NCBI GenBank assembly: GCA_033675265.1
Contig: JAUJYZ010000181.1
Span: 1-64,000 of the forward strand
From: Actinostola sp. cb2023
Lineage: Eukaryota; Cnidaria; Anthozoa; Actiniaria; Actinostolidae
Direction: 5' to 3'
Length of the DNA stretch: 64,000 bases
In this document: positions 22,821 to 33,738 of the stretch, one piece after another
Position numbering within the stretch: the first letter of the stretch is position 1
Layout: every line of letters starts with the position of its first letter
The notes under the pieces: generated by a model
The model's database searches: none
What the model saw: only the letters and a program-made list of their open reading frames with translations
What the model was told of the DNA's origin: nothing
Made by a program: the position numbers and the translations under genes

Positions 22821-25096
22821 TAACGGTAGAATAAAAGATCCGGATTTAAGTGTGGACGTAGCAGTCTGGTGGTCGCTCAACCTGACCAGAATCGACACTA
22901 AATCGATAGGCAACGATGGCAGAAAACGGTGTTTTGCGATCGTTGGTTTTTATAACAATTTCTCAATCACAATCATTTAAGGGATCGCAATTATCACAAC
23001 GATCGTAGAGATCGAATAATTTTTTTTTTTAACGATTGCAAGGATTGCAGAACACTTTTTTCTTCGAACGCTGCGATCCTTGAGATATTTCAGAATATAA
23101 TCCACCAATTTCTCTAATAAATGCCGAGAATAATAAGTATAGTCACCATTCTGTCTCGCTTACCGGTATTAGCTTTCAAGTTGGGTAATGTTACTGTCGA
23201 CCGTCGAATCAGAAAAGGTCTTGACAGTAAGAATTACTAAAGACCAGTAAAACGGTTACTTCAAGCATAGAGTGCAAATTAGAAAAGCTTGAAAACTAAA
23301 TAACTAAATAGCACTAATGAAACAATAGAAAACAATAGAAATAGCACTATTTAGTACTATTTAAAATTAGTACTATTTCACACTTTTCTAAATTGCACTC
23401 TAGTTTCAAGCATAGTCTACTAACTATGCTTCAAGTGTATAAATACTTCAACTATCACTACTAATGACAAAAACCTCGAGCTTTTTATTGCGACTCATAT
23501 ACCTGTTCTAACCTACAATGCTTAACGTCTTTCCTTCAGAGCGCTACTGGCAATCGTTTTCAAAGCGCATCTCGGTACAAACACGCTTTTTAAAGTAATG
23601 TTACCAGGCGTGTCGGCAGAATAAAGACAATTTGCCTTCCACTGTGCATAAATGTAACGATATAGGAAATAGCATCGCACGAAGACTAATAAAATAATTA
23701 TTAAGATTGGAATATACATAGTTACTCTTGTCAGATCGAAGGGAACAAACAGATACGGATTTAGTAGTAACCTTACTACAAAGCATCCAATAAGAAGATG
23801 TCTTCACAGTAAGGCTTACTTTATACTTTCGACAAACACTAGCCGCGTGACACCGTCTTAATTTGCGTTGGTGACAAAATCGACTAATAAATGGTACTAA
23901 GTAGTACAGAAATATAGGAACTTAACTGATCATTGATTAAGAAAGATTCTGGGCACATGGAAACATTATTTCAGGTATGAGACACAAAATAAATTAACTT
24001 CATGACATCGAGCGTGACACACTGCACGGGTAAATGTGAAATTCGACACTGCAATACGGACTGACTTGAGATGGTTTATGCATATGGTTTATGTGGCAAC
24101 ACACAAAGCGCCAATTTAAGTGTTTTAATCATTCCTTGAAATAATTCTTGCTGGTCGTATAATGATATCGCTCTTTAAGTCGATGTTTTTGTTGTGCCTT
24201 TGGAATGAAGAGCCAAGTTTTCCAGTGAAAGTCAACTAGATGTATTTAATAACAAACACATATGTACTTTTCATCGAGCACGTGTTGCAGATGGAGAAAA
24301 AGGCGATTTGAAAAACAGCAAGGTATTTGTATCTCTAAAACTCTTACATGGAATAAAGCATCTTAATTTGGTGTACTTGTTAGACGTTCACAAGGAGGTC
24401 CACGTGCACAATATTTTGGAACGAACATTTCGATTAATCGGCGGTAGGTACGTACATTAGTAAAAGTGACTAGAGCATTGACGGAACTCGAATGTTCAAA
24501 GAATAAATCGCTTATCGTTTTTAAAATTTTACGATTAATTTTCCATGTATTAAAATTACCAAAATAACTAAAATGGCGCGAAAATAAATGGCGCGGGGAT
24601 CGATTTACGTTTCTTCGTTTCTGATAATAATTTTTGAAATTAAATCGTTAAGTATGCAAATGTGTATATGCAAACACATTTGTTGGAATAAACATATTCG
24701 ATCGATATGACTTGCAAATATTTCTTTTTATCAACATTTACATGATTATCAGACCTGCATGTTTAGTTTGTCAGTGTAATGACAGATAAACGGAAACGTT
24801 CTTGGTAACGGCAATTAACGTAAAACCGCAGCGGAGAGAAGAGCAAATCCACGATATTTGATTTTTACGCCAAAATCGACTTAGTTTGAATTCCTGTGCT
24901 ATTTTAGTGATATCGTTTACGTTTCGTGCATTGTTCTACTCATTTGAAACAATATCTTGTAAACATGTGGCGTCCTCTAGTGGTAACATTACTGCTAGTG
25001 GTAATTCTTACCACAAAGGTCATGAGCCATTGGTTGATTTACGGTAATGTTACTGAGGTCAAACTCGTCTCAAAATGAAAGATGCTGATTGGCTAT

Positions 25097-27268
25097 ACCC
25101 ACGTAAAAATAAAAGTATGTATTTGGTATGTTACTGGTATGTATTTGGTATGCAATGCTTTTCTGGGATATGTAAAAGGTATGCAATTTTTTTACATATC
25201 AATTACATACCACTCATTACATATCTTGTACATACCAAAATCACAAGTTAGCTAGAATTATTTTCACATACCAATTACATATCTATTGGTACATACCATA
25301 TACATATCTCATTTCCATACATACCAATTACATATCATTAGCTACATATCTTGTACATACCCAAACTGATATCAAAACTGCTGTATTTATTACATACCAA
25401 TTACATATCTATTTGTACATACCATATACATATATCGTCCCTACATACCAATTACATATCACTAACTACATATCTTGTACATACCCAAACTGATATCAAA
25501 ACTGCTGTATGTATTAATACCAATTACATATCTATTTGTACATGTACATACCATAATCCATATATGCATATCTCGTCCCTACATACCAATGACATATCAT
25601 AAGCTACATATCTTGTGCATACCCAAACTGATATCAATACTGCTGTATTTATGACATATACCAACTTAACATATCTATTTGTACATCCTAGTGTGAACAC
25701 ACGGACTTCTTCTCGATCACTACTACATCATTTAATACACTGTACTGTAGAGTGTAGTGTAGAGTCGTTTTTGCAAGTTTTTTGATTCTTGATTGTTGAT
25801 AGACTGATTACCAGGGTAAAGGAGCGAAAACAGCGACTTATGCCATTATGGAATCAGTCTTGGTTGTTGTCGGTCCTTGTCTGGATTTCTTTGAGTTATA
25901 AAAACCATATCGCTTATAAAGAAGTTTAGATCAGCAACCATCGTGTTTGTCCGCCATTTTGAAAATAGCGAGAAGAGAGGGCCCTGGGACGAGGTGTCTG
26001 ATAGGTTCTTCATATCACGTGACTAGAAGTGGCGGTTTATTTGGATCATTGAACCGCTTTATATTTCTCGCTATAAAACAATTGAAATCTCTAATTTGGG
26101 AATCGGGAATTCCACACAATGTTATCCAACTTCTGCTTGAGGAAGGGGTAAGTCTATTTTAAAGAAGCATGGAGTTTTTATAACTGTAAATTTTGTTACA
26201 AACGGCCAGAACGGTATAAACTACTAAAACGTATGGATCGTGATTCTAAACAAACTCTCAGTGTCTTTCAAGAAAATACATGCTTGTGTTATCTTAGAAA
26301 TCAAAAAATATTCTTGATGTTCAAAAATTTCTTTGCATCAGTGTGGTTGAGAGACATAAATTAACTTAGCTTTTAAAGTAATTTGACCATAAATCGTTTC
26401 CCGTCTGTGCTTCTCGAAAAATTTAACAGTCAAGATAATCTAACACTAATATTTTAAAACGTTTGGATCAATATAGATCGATGATGATATGGAGACTCTC
26501 AAAGAATGAAAGAGGCAAGAGAAGAAGGCCTTATTCGTCTCGTGGGACTGAAAGGGAAAGTTCGGATTTGAATAAAACTGTGAATTTAAATTAAGTCATT
26601 TCTTTGCCCAGAGAATGTGTGCAGTTATCAGACTGTACAATGTATGATACCAGTATAGTAGTAAGAACTTATAGTCTATGGTGTTCTGTGAATTCCTTTG
26701 ATCAGACTAATATAGTTAATAAAGTTCTAACTTGTGCCCTTGTGCTTCATTTGCTAAAATTGCTCAATATGGTATGCAAGAGGTATGTTTTGGGTATGTA
26801 CTGACTATTTATATGGTATGTACAAGGTATGGTATAGATATGTAGGGGGTATAAACTGGTATGTAGTGCATAATTATAATTAATTCTAGCGAGGTATGTT
26901 TTTGGTATGTACTGACTATTTATATGGTATGTATAAGGTATGGTATAGATATGTAGGGTATGTAGAATGACATACCAGTAACATATCTTTTACATACCAT
27001 TCCTGTTTCATAAACCAAGGTATGTAAGAGGTATATTTTGGGTATGTAAAAAGTGACCAAAATTGATCCCTAAAACATACCCTGTACATACCAATTGATG
27101 ATATGTAGAGTGTATGTATATGGTAGGCTTAAGGTATATAAAAGCTATTTGTGAGGTATGTTAATTGGTATGCATTAGATAGGTAGATGGTATGTAGATG
27201 GTATGCATAACAATACCATCTACATACCATCAACATATCTTTTACATACCAAAATTTCCGTATGGGTA
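25097..27268. mobile_element. Element saturated with GGTATGTA/TACATACC motifs
   Basis: It interrupts the right arm of the foldback element. The uninterrupted left arm reads CTCTTAGCCAATCAG, while the right arm breaks at GGCTA and resumes at AGAGCTGG. The ends are TACCCACG and CGTATGGGTA, so a short TACCCA-type inverted terminus and a possible TA target duplication are visible. The outer 580 bp on the left and 550 bp on the right are filled with ACATACC or GGTATGT words. The core (25700-26750) is ordinary sequence with no recognisable gene; a frame at 25947-26162 resembles nothing known. Confidence 0.75.
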
Positions 27269-27347
27269 AGAGCTGGTAATTCTTAGAGTAAGACTAGTAA
27301 GCTTTTATCTCCATATTGATTTGGTTCTCTCCATATTGCTTTTGGCC

Positions 27348-27880
27348 GTGTTTATAATAATTAATTTAATAGAAGATTATTACAAATGTAGCATAGAAGT
27401 ATAAAATTACCACTTTTTAGGTTTCAATATATTTTTTCCTATTCTTCCGCGTAACTTTAATACTGGTACTTATTTAGTATAACTTAATATTTACATTTCA
27501 ATTTAACCAGTGGACAGTAATTTTAAATGCCTTTCAGGCCCATCTTAAATTTTGAGACAATTTGTTCATTAATTTTCCTAATTGTGATGGGGTGTATTTC
27601 ACCCTATTCATCCTTAATTAGTGGATTTGCCACATTTGTCGTACATGCACTGTATAAATCTGATATTATTATTTTAGTTAGAGGCTCCTTGAAGCCATGT
27701 TAAGCTTACTTGGTATAGGAGTAGAGGTTAATGTTGAGGTGATGTTTGCTGAAAAATATAATTTCTTTAATTTCCTTTTCCTTTTTGTTTAAATAATGAT
27801 AATAATTTAATAATAATAATGCTGATTTTTCTATTTTTATGCAATCCTTGCTATGACCAACTATCAAGGTTTAAGGTGGT
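27348..27880 (+). repeat. Segmental duplication copy B, right part, with empty piggyBac site
   Basis: Matches 14945-15383 and then 16406-16610. At 27789-27792 a single TTAA stands exactly where copy A has the piggyBac element. From 27880 to 28208 I see no gene. Confidence 0.85.
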
Positions 27881-28267
27881 ACTTGAGGGTCATTTCGATG
27901 TTTTGGTTACAAGCTCAAATGAAAGATTATGTGATGACTAACAAATACGTTTGTGACTATTATTTATTGAGATATGCACACTCAAAGATTTTGATTTTTG
28001 TGCAAAAAGAATAAATTTGAAAGCTTGAATGATGCATTTCATGTTTACAGATTATATATTTCATGCTGTATTGTTTGCTCTTCTTTACGCAATGGAAGGT
28101 TTCGAGGTGTGCGAGAGATGTGTCATACATGTATATATGCTTTACTTTTTTATATCATTTGAAGCATTATTCATATTTTATTGTTTGTGAACCATAATAT
28201 TATTATAATGATTCATAATAAGTAAATGCTTGTTTCATCGACCTTGAGTTTATTTTTGAAATATAAA

Positions 28268-28298
28268 CCGAGCTTTCGAGCTACGCGCTCATCTTCAG
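28268..28298 (-). ncRNA. Hammerhead-like motif in Penelope terminal region
   Basis: On the minus strand CTGAAGA is followed by a GAGC/GCTC hairpin and then GAAAGC. This keeps the CUGANGA and GAAA core blocks and stem II, but a clear cleavage triplet is less evident than in the copy at 14663. Confidence 0.4.
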
Positions 28299-28465
28299 GG
28301 TTACAATGTGTATGTAAGCGTCATTACAACGTTGGAAAAACTAACGGGATGCGTGAGCAAACACAAAGCGCGTGAGGAAGAATCAAACAAAAGAAGAAAG
28401 AACCACGTAAGTTACGGTGCGCGAGCAAACATATGACAAGAACAGACAGGAAAAATAAGTGAAAG

Positions 28466-28700
28466 AGAAAATTAAATAAATAAATAATTAAGTGGATGAA
28501 TAAATAAATAAAGGAATGAATGAGTGAATAAATGAATGGGTAAATAAATGAATGAATAAATGAATGGATAAATGAATGAATGAATAAATGAATGGATAAA
28601 TAAATAAATGAATGAATGAAAACATGAATGAATAAATGGAAGAAAGAATGAATGAATGAATAAAAAATAAAATAAATAAGATATAAAAGAGAGAAAGAGA
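28466..28700 (+). repeat. AATG/AAAT microsatellite
   Basis: A run of imperfect 4-base units of AATG and AAAT types, ending in (GAGAAA)n at 28690-28710. It lies in the 3' region of the Penelope fragment. The minus-strand frame across it (FIHSFIHS-like) is low complexity, not a gene. Confidence 0.9.
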
Positions 28701-28723
28701 GAAAGAGAGAAATACAGGCAAAG

Positions 28724-29064
28724 CTAATGATGATCTAACAGGCTACAATAGCTAGTAGGTAGGATTCTACCACTGTCTCTATTGAACAAAGTGTTCTGGC
28801 TGTTTTTGGCAATATGCCAGGCCTCAATCCACTTTCTGTGGTGCCACCGTCCTTCTTTACTGATAATCTTTATGTTGTTCCAATCAATGGCATGCCCTGA
28901 TGTATGGGCATGCTCCGCCAAAGCTGACTTCTCTGGGTGGTTAAGCCGCACCGACGCTTGATGTTCTTTTATTCGCGTACCTAATGCTCTCCCCGTCTCG
29001 CCGATGTAGGATGTGTCGCACTCACCACATGGAATAAAAATAAACTCAAGGTCGATGAAACAAG
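28724..29064 (-). pseudogene. GIY-YIG endonuclease C-terminus of a Penelope-like element
   Basis: The minus-strand frame reads IPCGECDTSYIGETGRALGT, then a helical IKEH segment, then HTSGHAIDWNNIKIISKEGR and WIEAWHI, ending at a stop at 28724. The pair C-x2-C, the SYIGETGR block and the H-x-IDW-x-KI stretch are typical of the endonuclease domain at the end of the Penelope-like polyprotein. That domain nicks target DNA for target-primed reverse transcription. The reverse transcriptase that should lie upstream is missing, and the frame hits a stop just beyond the inverted end, so this is a dead fragment. Confidence 0.85.
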
Positions 29065-29261
29065 CATTTACTTATTATGAATTACAACACGACCTACAAA
29101 CAACTATTGTATTATAATGATGTTATTGTTTCCCAATAATAGTGTTATATTAAGTAATTAGTATACATATGTTGGTAGTTATTTTTGTCCATGGTATATT
29201 ATGGCAAGCCAAACATGACAAAAGTGTATTGAGTTTGAAATCACCCCTTGAGAAATAGGAA

Positions 29262-29515
29262 CCACTATACGAGAATAAGGAATCACTATACGAGAATGAA
29301 AAATCGCTATACGAGAATAAGAATTCACTATTCGAGAATAGGAATCACCATACGAGAATAAGAAATCACTATACGAGAATAGGAATCACCATACGAGAAT
29401 AAGAAATCACTATACGAGAATATAAAATCACCATACGAGAATAAGATACAAAATCAATATGCGAGTATAACGAATCACCATATGAGAATGAGAAATCACT
29501 AGTCGAGATGTAACA
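29262..29515. repeat. Left subterminal motif array
   Basis: About a dozen copies of a unit near TATACGAGAATAAGAAATCAC, spaced 19-22 bp, with variants TATGCGAG, GGAATCACC and AGTCGAG. It mirrors the array at 35275-35665 in inverted orientation. This probably forms a multi-site transposase-binding region. Confidence 0.85.
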
Positions 29516-30897
29516 CGAAATCACCAGTCGAGAATATCGATTGACATTCACAAAATATCGATTGGAATATTCTTGCGTCTTCGAGGTATGCGGTCAGCGG
29601 TCTTTCGATAACCATCGGTGGTGAAAATGGCGGCCAACGCGACTCTCCTCAACGAATTATTGGAGGGTTCAAGAGCTTTCCTCACAAATGGATGGTCAAG
29701 CCACCAGTACAGAACTTTCTCGTGTATTTGGAAGGTCAAATAATTCTTTTACTTCCAACACTGTACGAAACAATCCCTCGACAAGTTCATTTTCAACTAG
29801 TACTACTACTAGTAATAGCACCACTGCCAGTGGAAGTAGCAGTAGCATCTCTCGATTTCGAAGAAACTTGAATATGAGAAGGATTGGTATGGCTAGTGGA
29901 AGTAGACGATCCATCCGATCAAGGGCACAGTCGCAAGATGGTCCGTATTTGCGAGATTTGGTACTTCTTCAAGGCCCATCCACAAACATTGTTCCTCGAC
30001 AAAGCAGCAAAGTTCAGCTAATGGAGCATGGCCACGTACTGTCTGCCTGCCAATTCAGGAAAAGCATGAATGAAATACAAGTTGAGGCGACTATCTTGGA
30101 AGCCTATGAAGGAAAAATTCCCCCTGGTGTGGACATTGAAATTTTACTGTCAGTGCACAATAAACTACTGAAACCAACCCTGGCTCCAGGACAGGATGGT
30201 ATCAACGGTATCATTCTGCATAGGTTATTTAAAAACAAACCAGTTTATGTCAGGCCAAGTTAGTGTTCAAATACTTTCAAGTTTGTCAGAGGTAAGATTA
30301 AACTCACTTATTTTGGACATCAATATTGATATTTTACTTAAACATCTGCACCTATCAATGTTATGCCCCAGGGCATAAGGGGCGGGCTGATTTGACAATT
30401 TCAGAAAATAAATGTTATATATTTGGTTGGCTATTCACTTGTGTGGTATACATGTATACTAAAACAATAATCCCCTCAGTGTCAGTGAGTAGTTGTAGAT
30501 ATTTATCTCGCTGATAGAAGACTCGTGGCTCAGTAAATTTACACCACTACTCACCTGCATTTTGGGGAATAATAATTATTGTTAACTAATCCTACTTTTT
30601 AGGAAGATGATGAAGAAGAATTACGTGAAGAGGAAGACAAGGACAGGGAAAGTGATGACATGGATGATTCAGGTTTGATCAATTCTAACCTTTACACCCT
30701 AACTTTCCCCTTCTATTCTCATTACTTGTGAAAGAGAAAGGAAATTAATATTGTACTTACATGAATATGTGTTATACAACTCAGAATGAATACATGTACA
30801 TGTATTATATACTAGTGCAAGTGCTCCCAAGCTTGTTGTTCTTATGCATGGTAGTAAATCTAATTTTGTTCAAATAGGTAACAACAATGTTCAAGCC

Positions 30898-31095
30898 AAC
30901 CAGCCCATTCCATCTGTTCAAATCCCAGCACAAACCAACCAGCCCATTCCATCTGTTCAAATCCCAACACAAACCAACCAGCCCATTCCATCTGTTCAAA
31001 TCCCAGCACAAACCAACCAGCCCATTCCATCTGTTCAAATCCCAGCACAAACCAACCAACCCATTCCATCTTCACAAATCCCAGTGCAACCCAAC
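30898..31095 (+). repeat. 39-bp in-frame coding repeat
   Basis: Five copies of a 39-bp unit encode NQPIPSVQIPAQT with small changes in the last copy. It lies at the start of an exon of the HECT gene, between the acidic stretch and the HECT-like region. The length keeps the frame, as expected for a tolerated linker repeat. Confidence 0.95.
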
Positions 31096-31878
31096 CAGAA
31101 TGTGTTCCCATTGGACAGTGCTGTTCAGGCAGAATTAATTCCAGATGAAGATGATGTTTCATTTCGAAAATCAGTTGTCATTTGCCGCTCAAATATTAGA
31201 AAGAACATTATAGAAATATTTGCTGAACCTGACATACTGAGTTACCACACCCTTGATGTTGTTGTCTTGGATCAAAGAGGACAACCTGAGAAAGGAAAGG
31301 GCAAAGGAGTGTTGTTGGACATTCTAACAGAGTTTTGGCAAGAATTCTTTATGGCGCTAGCAGTGGGAACCAATGAGAGAATCCCATATATACGACATGA
31401 CCTACAGAAGCCCCAGTGGGAGTCCATTGGAAGAGTTCTTGTTTATGGATATAATTATGAGGGTAAACTACTTCCCACTGAGTTTGTCAAAACTCTTCAT
31501 AGCTTCATGCTTATTTGGTGAGGAGAGTATAACCCCTGAATTCTTGCTACAGTCATTCAGAGAGTACATACCATATGATGATCGTGAGACAATGGATGTG
31601 TGTCTTAGTGATGAATTCAACCCCAACAATGAGGATACCCTAGACTTCCTTGGTTCTTTCAAGTGCTTTAGAGTGCCAACTAAGGAAACAATTCACTCGA
31701 TCATACATGAACTTGCTTATCAAGAACTAATACAGAAACCCAGATATATTCTAAATTGTTGGGCACCGATTATTGCATCTCTGAAATATGATGAAAGCTT
31801 CCAAACTCTGTCGGGGATCACTGCATTGTATGAAAGGACACGACCATCGGCAAAGAAGGTGATCAAACTTTTCAAGGC

Positions 31879-31910
31879 AGAACCATCGAGTGATAGAACC
31901 ATCGAGTGAT
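31879..31910 (+). other. 16-bp tandem duplication that breaks the HECT frame
   Basis: AGAACCATCGAGTGAT occurs twice back to back (31879-31894 and 31895-31910). One copy is needed for the reading frame to pass from KLFKAEPSSD into AERQSLDHLKRF; two copies shift it to a stop. Confidence 0.9.
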
Positions 31911-33059
31911 GCAGAACGACAGAGCCTAGACCACCTCAAAAGGTTTGTGAAATCTCTAGAGGGGAAATCTTTACAGAGATTTCTACACTTTTGCACAGGA
32001 AGTGATGTTCTCTCCTGTAATAATATTGAAATTACTTTTTCTAACATTGATGGCTTCAAGAGGCGTCCAGTGGCTCATACATGTGGACCTATGCTAGAAC
32101 TGCCATCATCATACGAAACTTACCCTGAACTAGTGGAAGAATTTTCAAATGTTATGAAAGAAGAGGCAGCCTGGTCATTTGACATGATATAGACTGACTT
32201 ATATATTACGTTGATGTTTAAATATATAGAATTTATTATGCAAAGCTATTACAAGTGCAGTATAATATTTACAATACCTAGACTCTACAATGTAAATAGT
32301 GTTCAAAGTATGAAATTTGTTGAATTGATTATTGATTATTTTTTTGAAAGTACATGTAGATATTTATAAATGAAAAACAAATTGATACATATAAAAGATA
32401 CAAGCATATTTTATTCATATATTCGTTGTTATAATAATAATGTATTATGGCCTTTATACCAAAAATACATTCATTGAGTTATTGATGTTGAAAAGTTTAC
32501 AAATTCAAAGTATCTAAAATTATCATAAAAGACACAAACTGATGTTTAATCATGTATTTCTTGTTTGTTAATTAGCCATTTTCAAAGAGTGCAGGGGACT
32601 GGGAACGAGTTTATCAGAATTACAATGTATAGTGATTATGAAAGTACATGTTTACAAGTTACAATGTATATCAAAGTTCATGACATGAAACAGAATGTTG
32701 AAATTAGAATGTGTGTGAAGTTGAAAGTGATATAGGTGAATTATGTCATAATTATAAGCTTTTGAAATTGTTTTAAAACTTTTACAAAACTTTACAATTA
32801 AGTTCACCAGCCTTTCCAATCTAGCTAATTCTTTCAGAATATGGTGACTACTTTTACTATTTTCTTGAATTAGTTTTCTGACTTGGTCCCAGTCCCTGGC
32901 TAGAATTAGTAATGGCAAATAGCTATCAAATTATGGATATATTTTTTTACCAAAAATGTGTAAAGTATAATGAAGTGTACAAAAAATACATTTTGACTCC
33001 CAAAATATAAATATGCATGTTCAAGTTATGTACATGTGAGACCATGACCTCTACTAATA

Positions 33060-33130
33060 CTGGTTTAGGTTTATAGAGTGATTTCATTAGACTTTATTTC
33101 ATGGGTTAAATGAAATCACTCTATCTAGTA
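33060..33130. repeat. Small hairpin
   Basis: TAGAGTGATTTCATT and its inverted copy (AAATGAAATCACTCTA) flank about 25 bases. It looks like a tiny MITE relic between the two transposon genes. Confidence 0.6.
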
Positions 33131-33236
33131 GCTATAGAGGTTTATACACATGTAGATTTTAAATAAACAATAACAGAAAGTACAATAATAAAAATAAACA
33201 TATTGATTGAATGTTTAGCCTACATGACCAGCCCTC

Positions 33237-33500
33237 TTAAGGAATAATAATAATAATAAATCGGTTCTTATATAGCGCATTTCACATTGTCTCAATGCGC
33301 TTTACAACCGTTGGATGACTTTTTCGGGCTGCGTGTGAAAGGCGTCTCCGGCAGCCGAGCAGCTTACAATCATGAGGAGTTAGAATGTTAGTGTGTTATG
33401 CCTCCAATTTGAAGTAGGCTGTGGGGGAGGGGAGGGGGGGGAGGGGAGGGGAAGGGGAGGGGAAGGGGAGGGGAAGGGGAAAACGGAGGGGGTGGGGGAT
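33237..33500. repeat. Nested interspersed repeat with G-rich tail
   Basis: Begins with (AAT)n, then CTTATATAGCGCATTTCACA and CAATGCGCTTTACA, a type of repeat common in marine invertebrates. From 33421 a GGGGA-rich run continues to about 33495 and has several G4-compatible tracts. It is an insertion within the IS3EU-like element; its family is uncertain. Confidence 0.55.
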
Positions 33501-33738
33501 TTAATGGGAGAGGAAATGCAGTTAATTGTCTTGTTCTTGTCTCTTGTGATTATGAATTATTGTCTTCAATAATTTTTAAATTATATCTAGTGACCGGCTT
33601 AACCCATTAAACACAATCTCAGACCTTTTGAAAGAAAACAGCAATAAATTAGAGAAATGATAGAAGCCCTGTGGCACTATCAACAAGCACTGGGGGAATG
33701 AAAATGTAGTAATAATGGGACATAAAGAAGTCAGTATC

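Larger units (their letters stand above)
20020..27347. mobile_element. Giant foldback element with arms of about 2.3 kb
   Basis: The left arm (20021-22310) and right arm (22909-25096, resuming 27269-27347) are inverted copies with only scattered differences, so the reading frames in one arm are mirrored in the other. Ends are GGCCAAAAGCAATATGGAGA. GTAACATTAC, GTAAGAATTACC and related words recur along the arms, for example near 20086, 20148, 20190, 20202 and 21601. The loop (22311-22908) holds a further MITE. No transposase frame exists in the arms or loop, so it is nonautonomous. A target duplication is not obvious, and the superfamily is unknown. Confidence 0.85.
28209..29086 (-). mobile_element. 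Second Penelope-like element fragment
   Basis: A segment of about 42 bp (ATTCATAATAAGTAAATGCT onwards, 28209-28250) recurs inverted at 29041-29086, bounding the element. Between them on the minus strand lie the end of a GIY-YIG endonuclease frame, an AT-rich microsatellite and a hammerhead-like motif. The element is 5'-truncated; no reverse transcriptase remains. Confidence 0.8.
29627..32192 (+). pseudogene. HECT-type E3 ubiquitin ligase-like gene of the transposon, frameshifted
   Basis: The start MAANATLLNELLEGS (29627) runs into a frame change near 29690; the next frame continues DGQATSTELSRVFGRSNNSF. A serine-rich linker follows, then an acidic exon (30603-30671, bordered by AG and GT), then an exon from 30878 with a P/Q repeat. 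Next comes a HECT-like lobe: LTEFWQEFFMALAVG, IRHDLQKPQWESIGRVLVYG, FIASCLFGEESITPEF and PKSSPN-like stretches absent. Near the end is AHTCGPMLELP, where the HTC cysteine occupies the place of the HECT catalytic cysteine. Frames break at about 31480 (one base) and at 31895 (a 16-bp tandem duplication). HECT enzymes pass ubiquitin through that cysteine to substrates. Why a transposon carries one is unknown. Confidence 0.8.

Noticed and set aside
20742..24480. Frames present twice on opposite strands
   Set aside because: Mirror images in the two arms of the foldback element; no domain is recognisable.
25947..26162. 71-codon frame in the core of the GGTATGTA element
   Set aside because: It lacks an ATG at the proposed start and resembles no protein.
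29262..29515. CRISPR-like regularly spaced repeats
   Set aside because: The repeats are directly adjacent with no unique spacers. They are mirrored at the other end of a transposon, and the DNA is eukaryotic.
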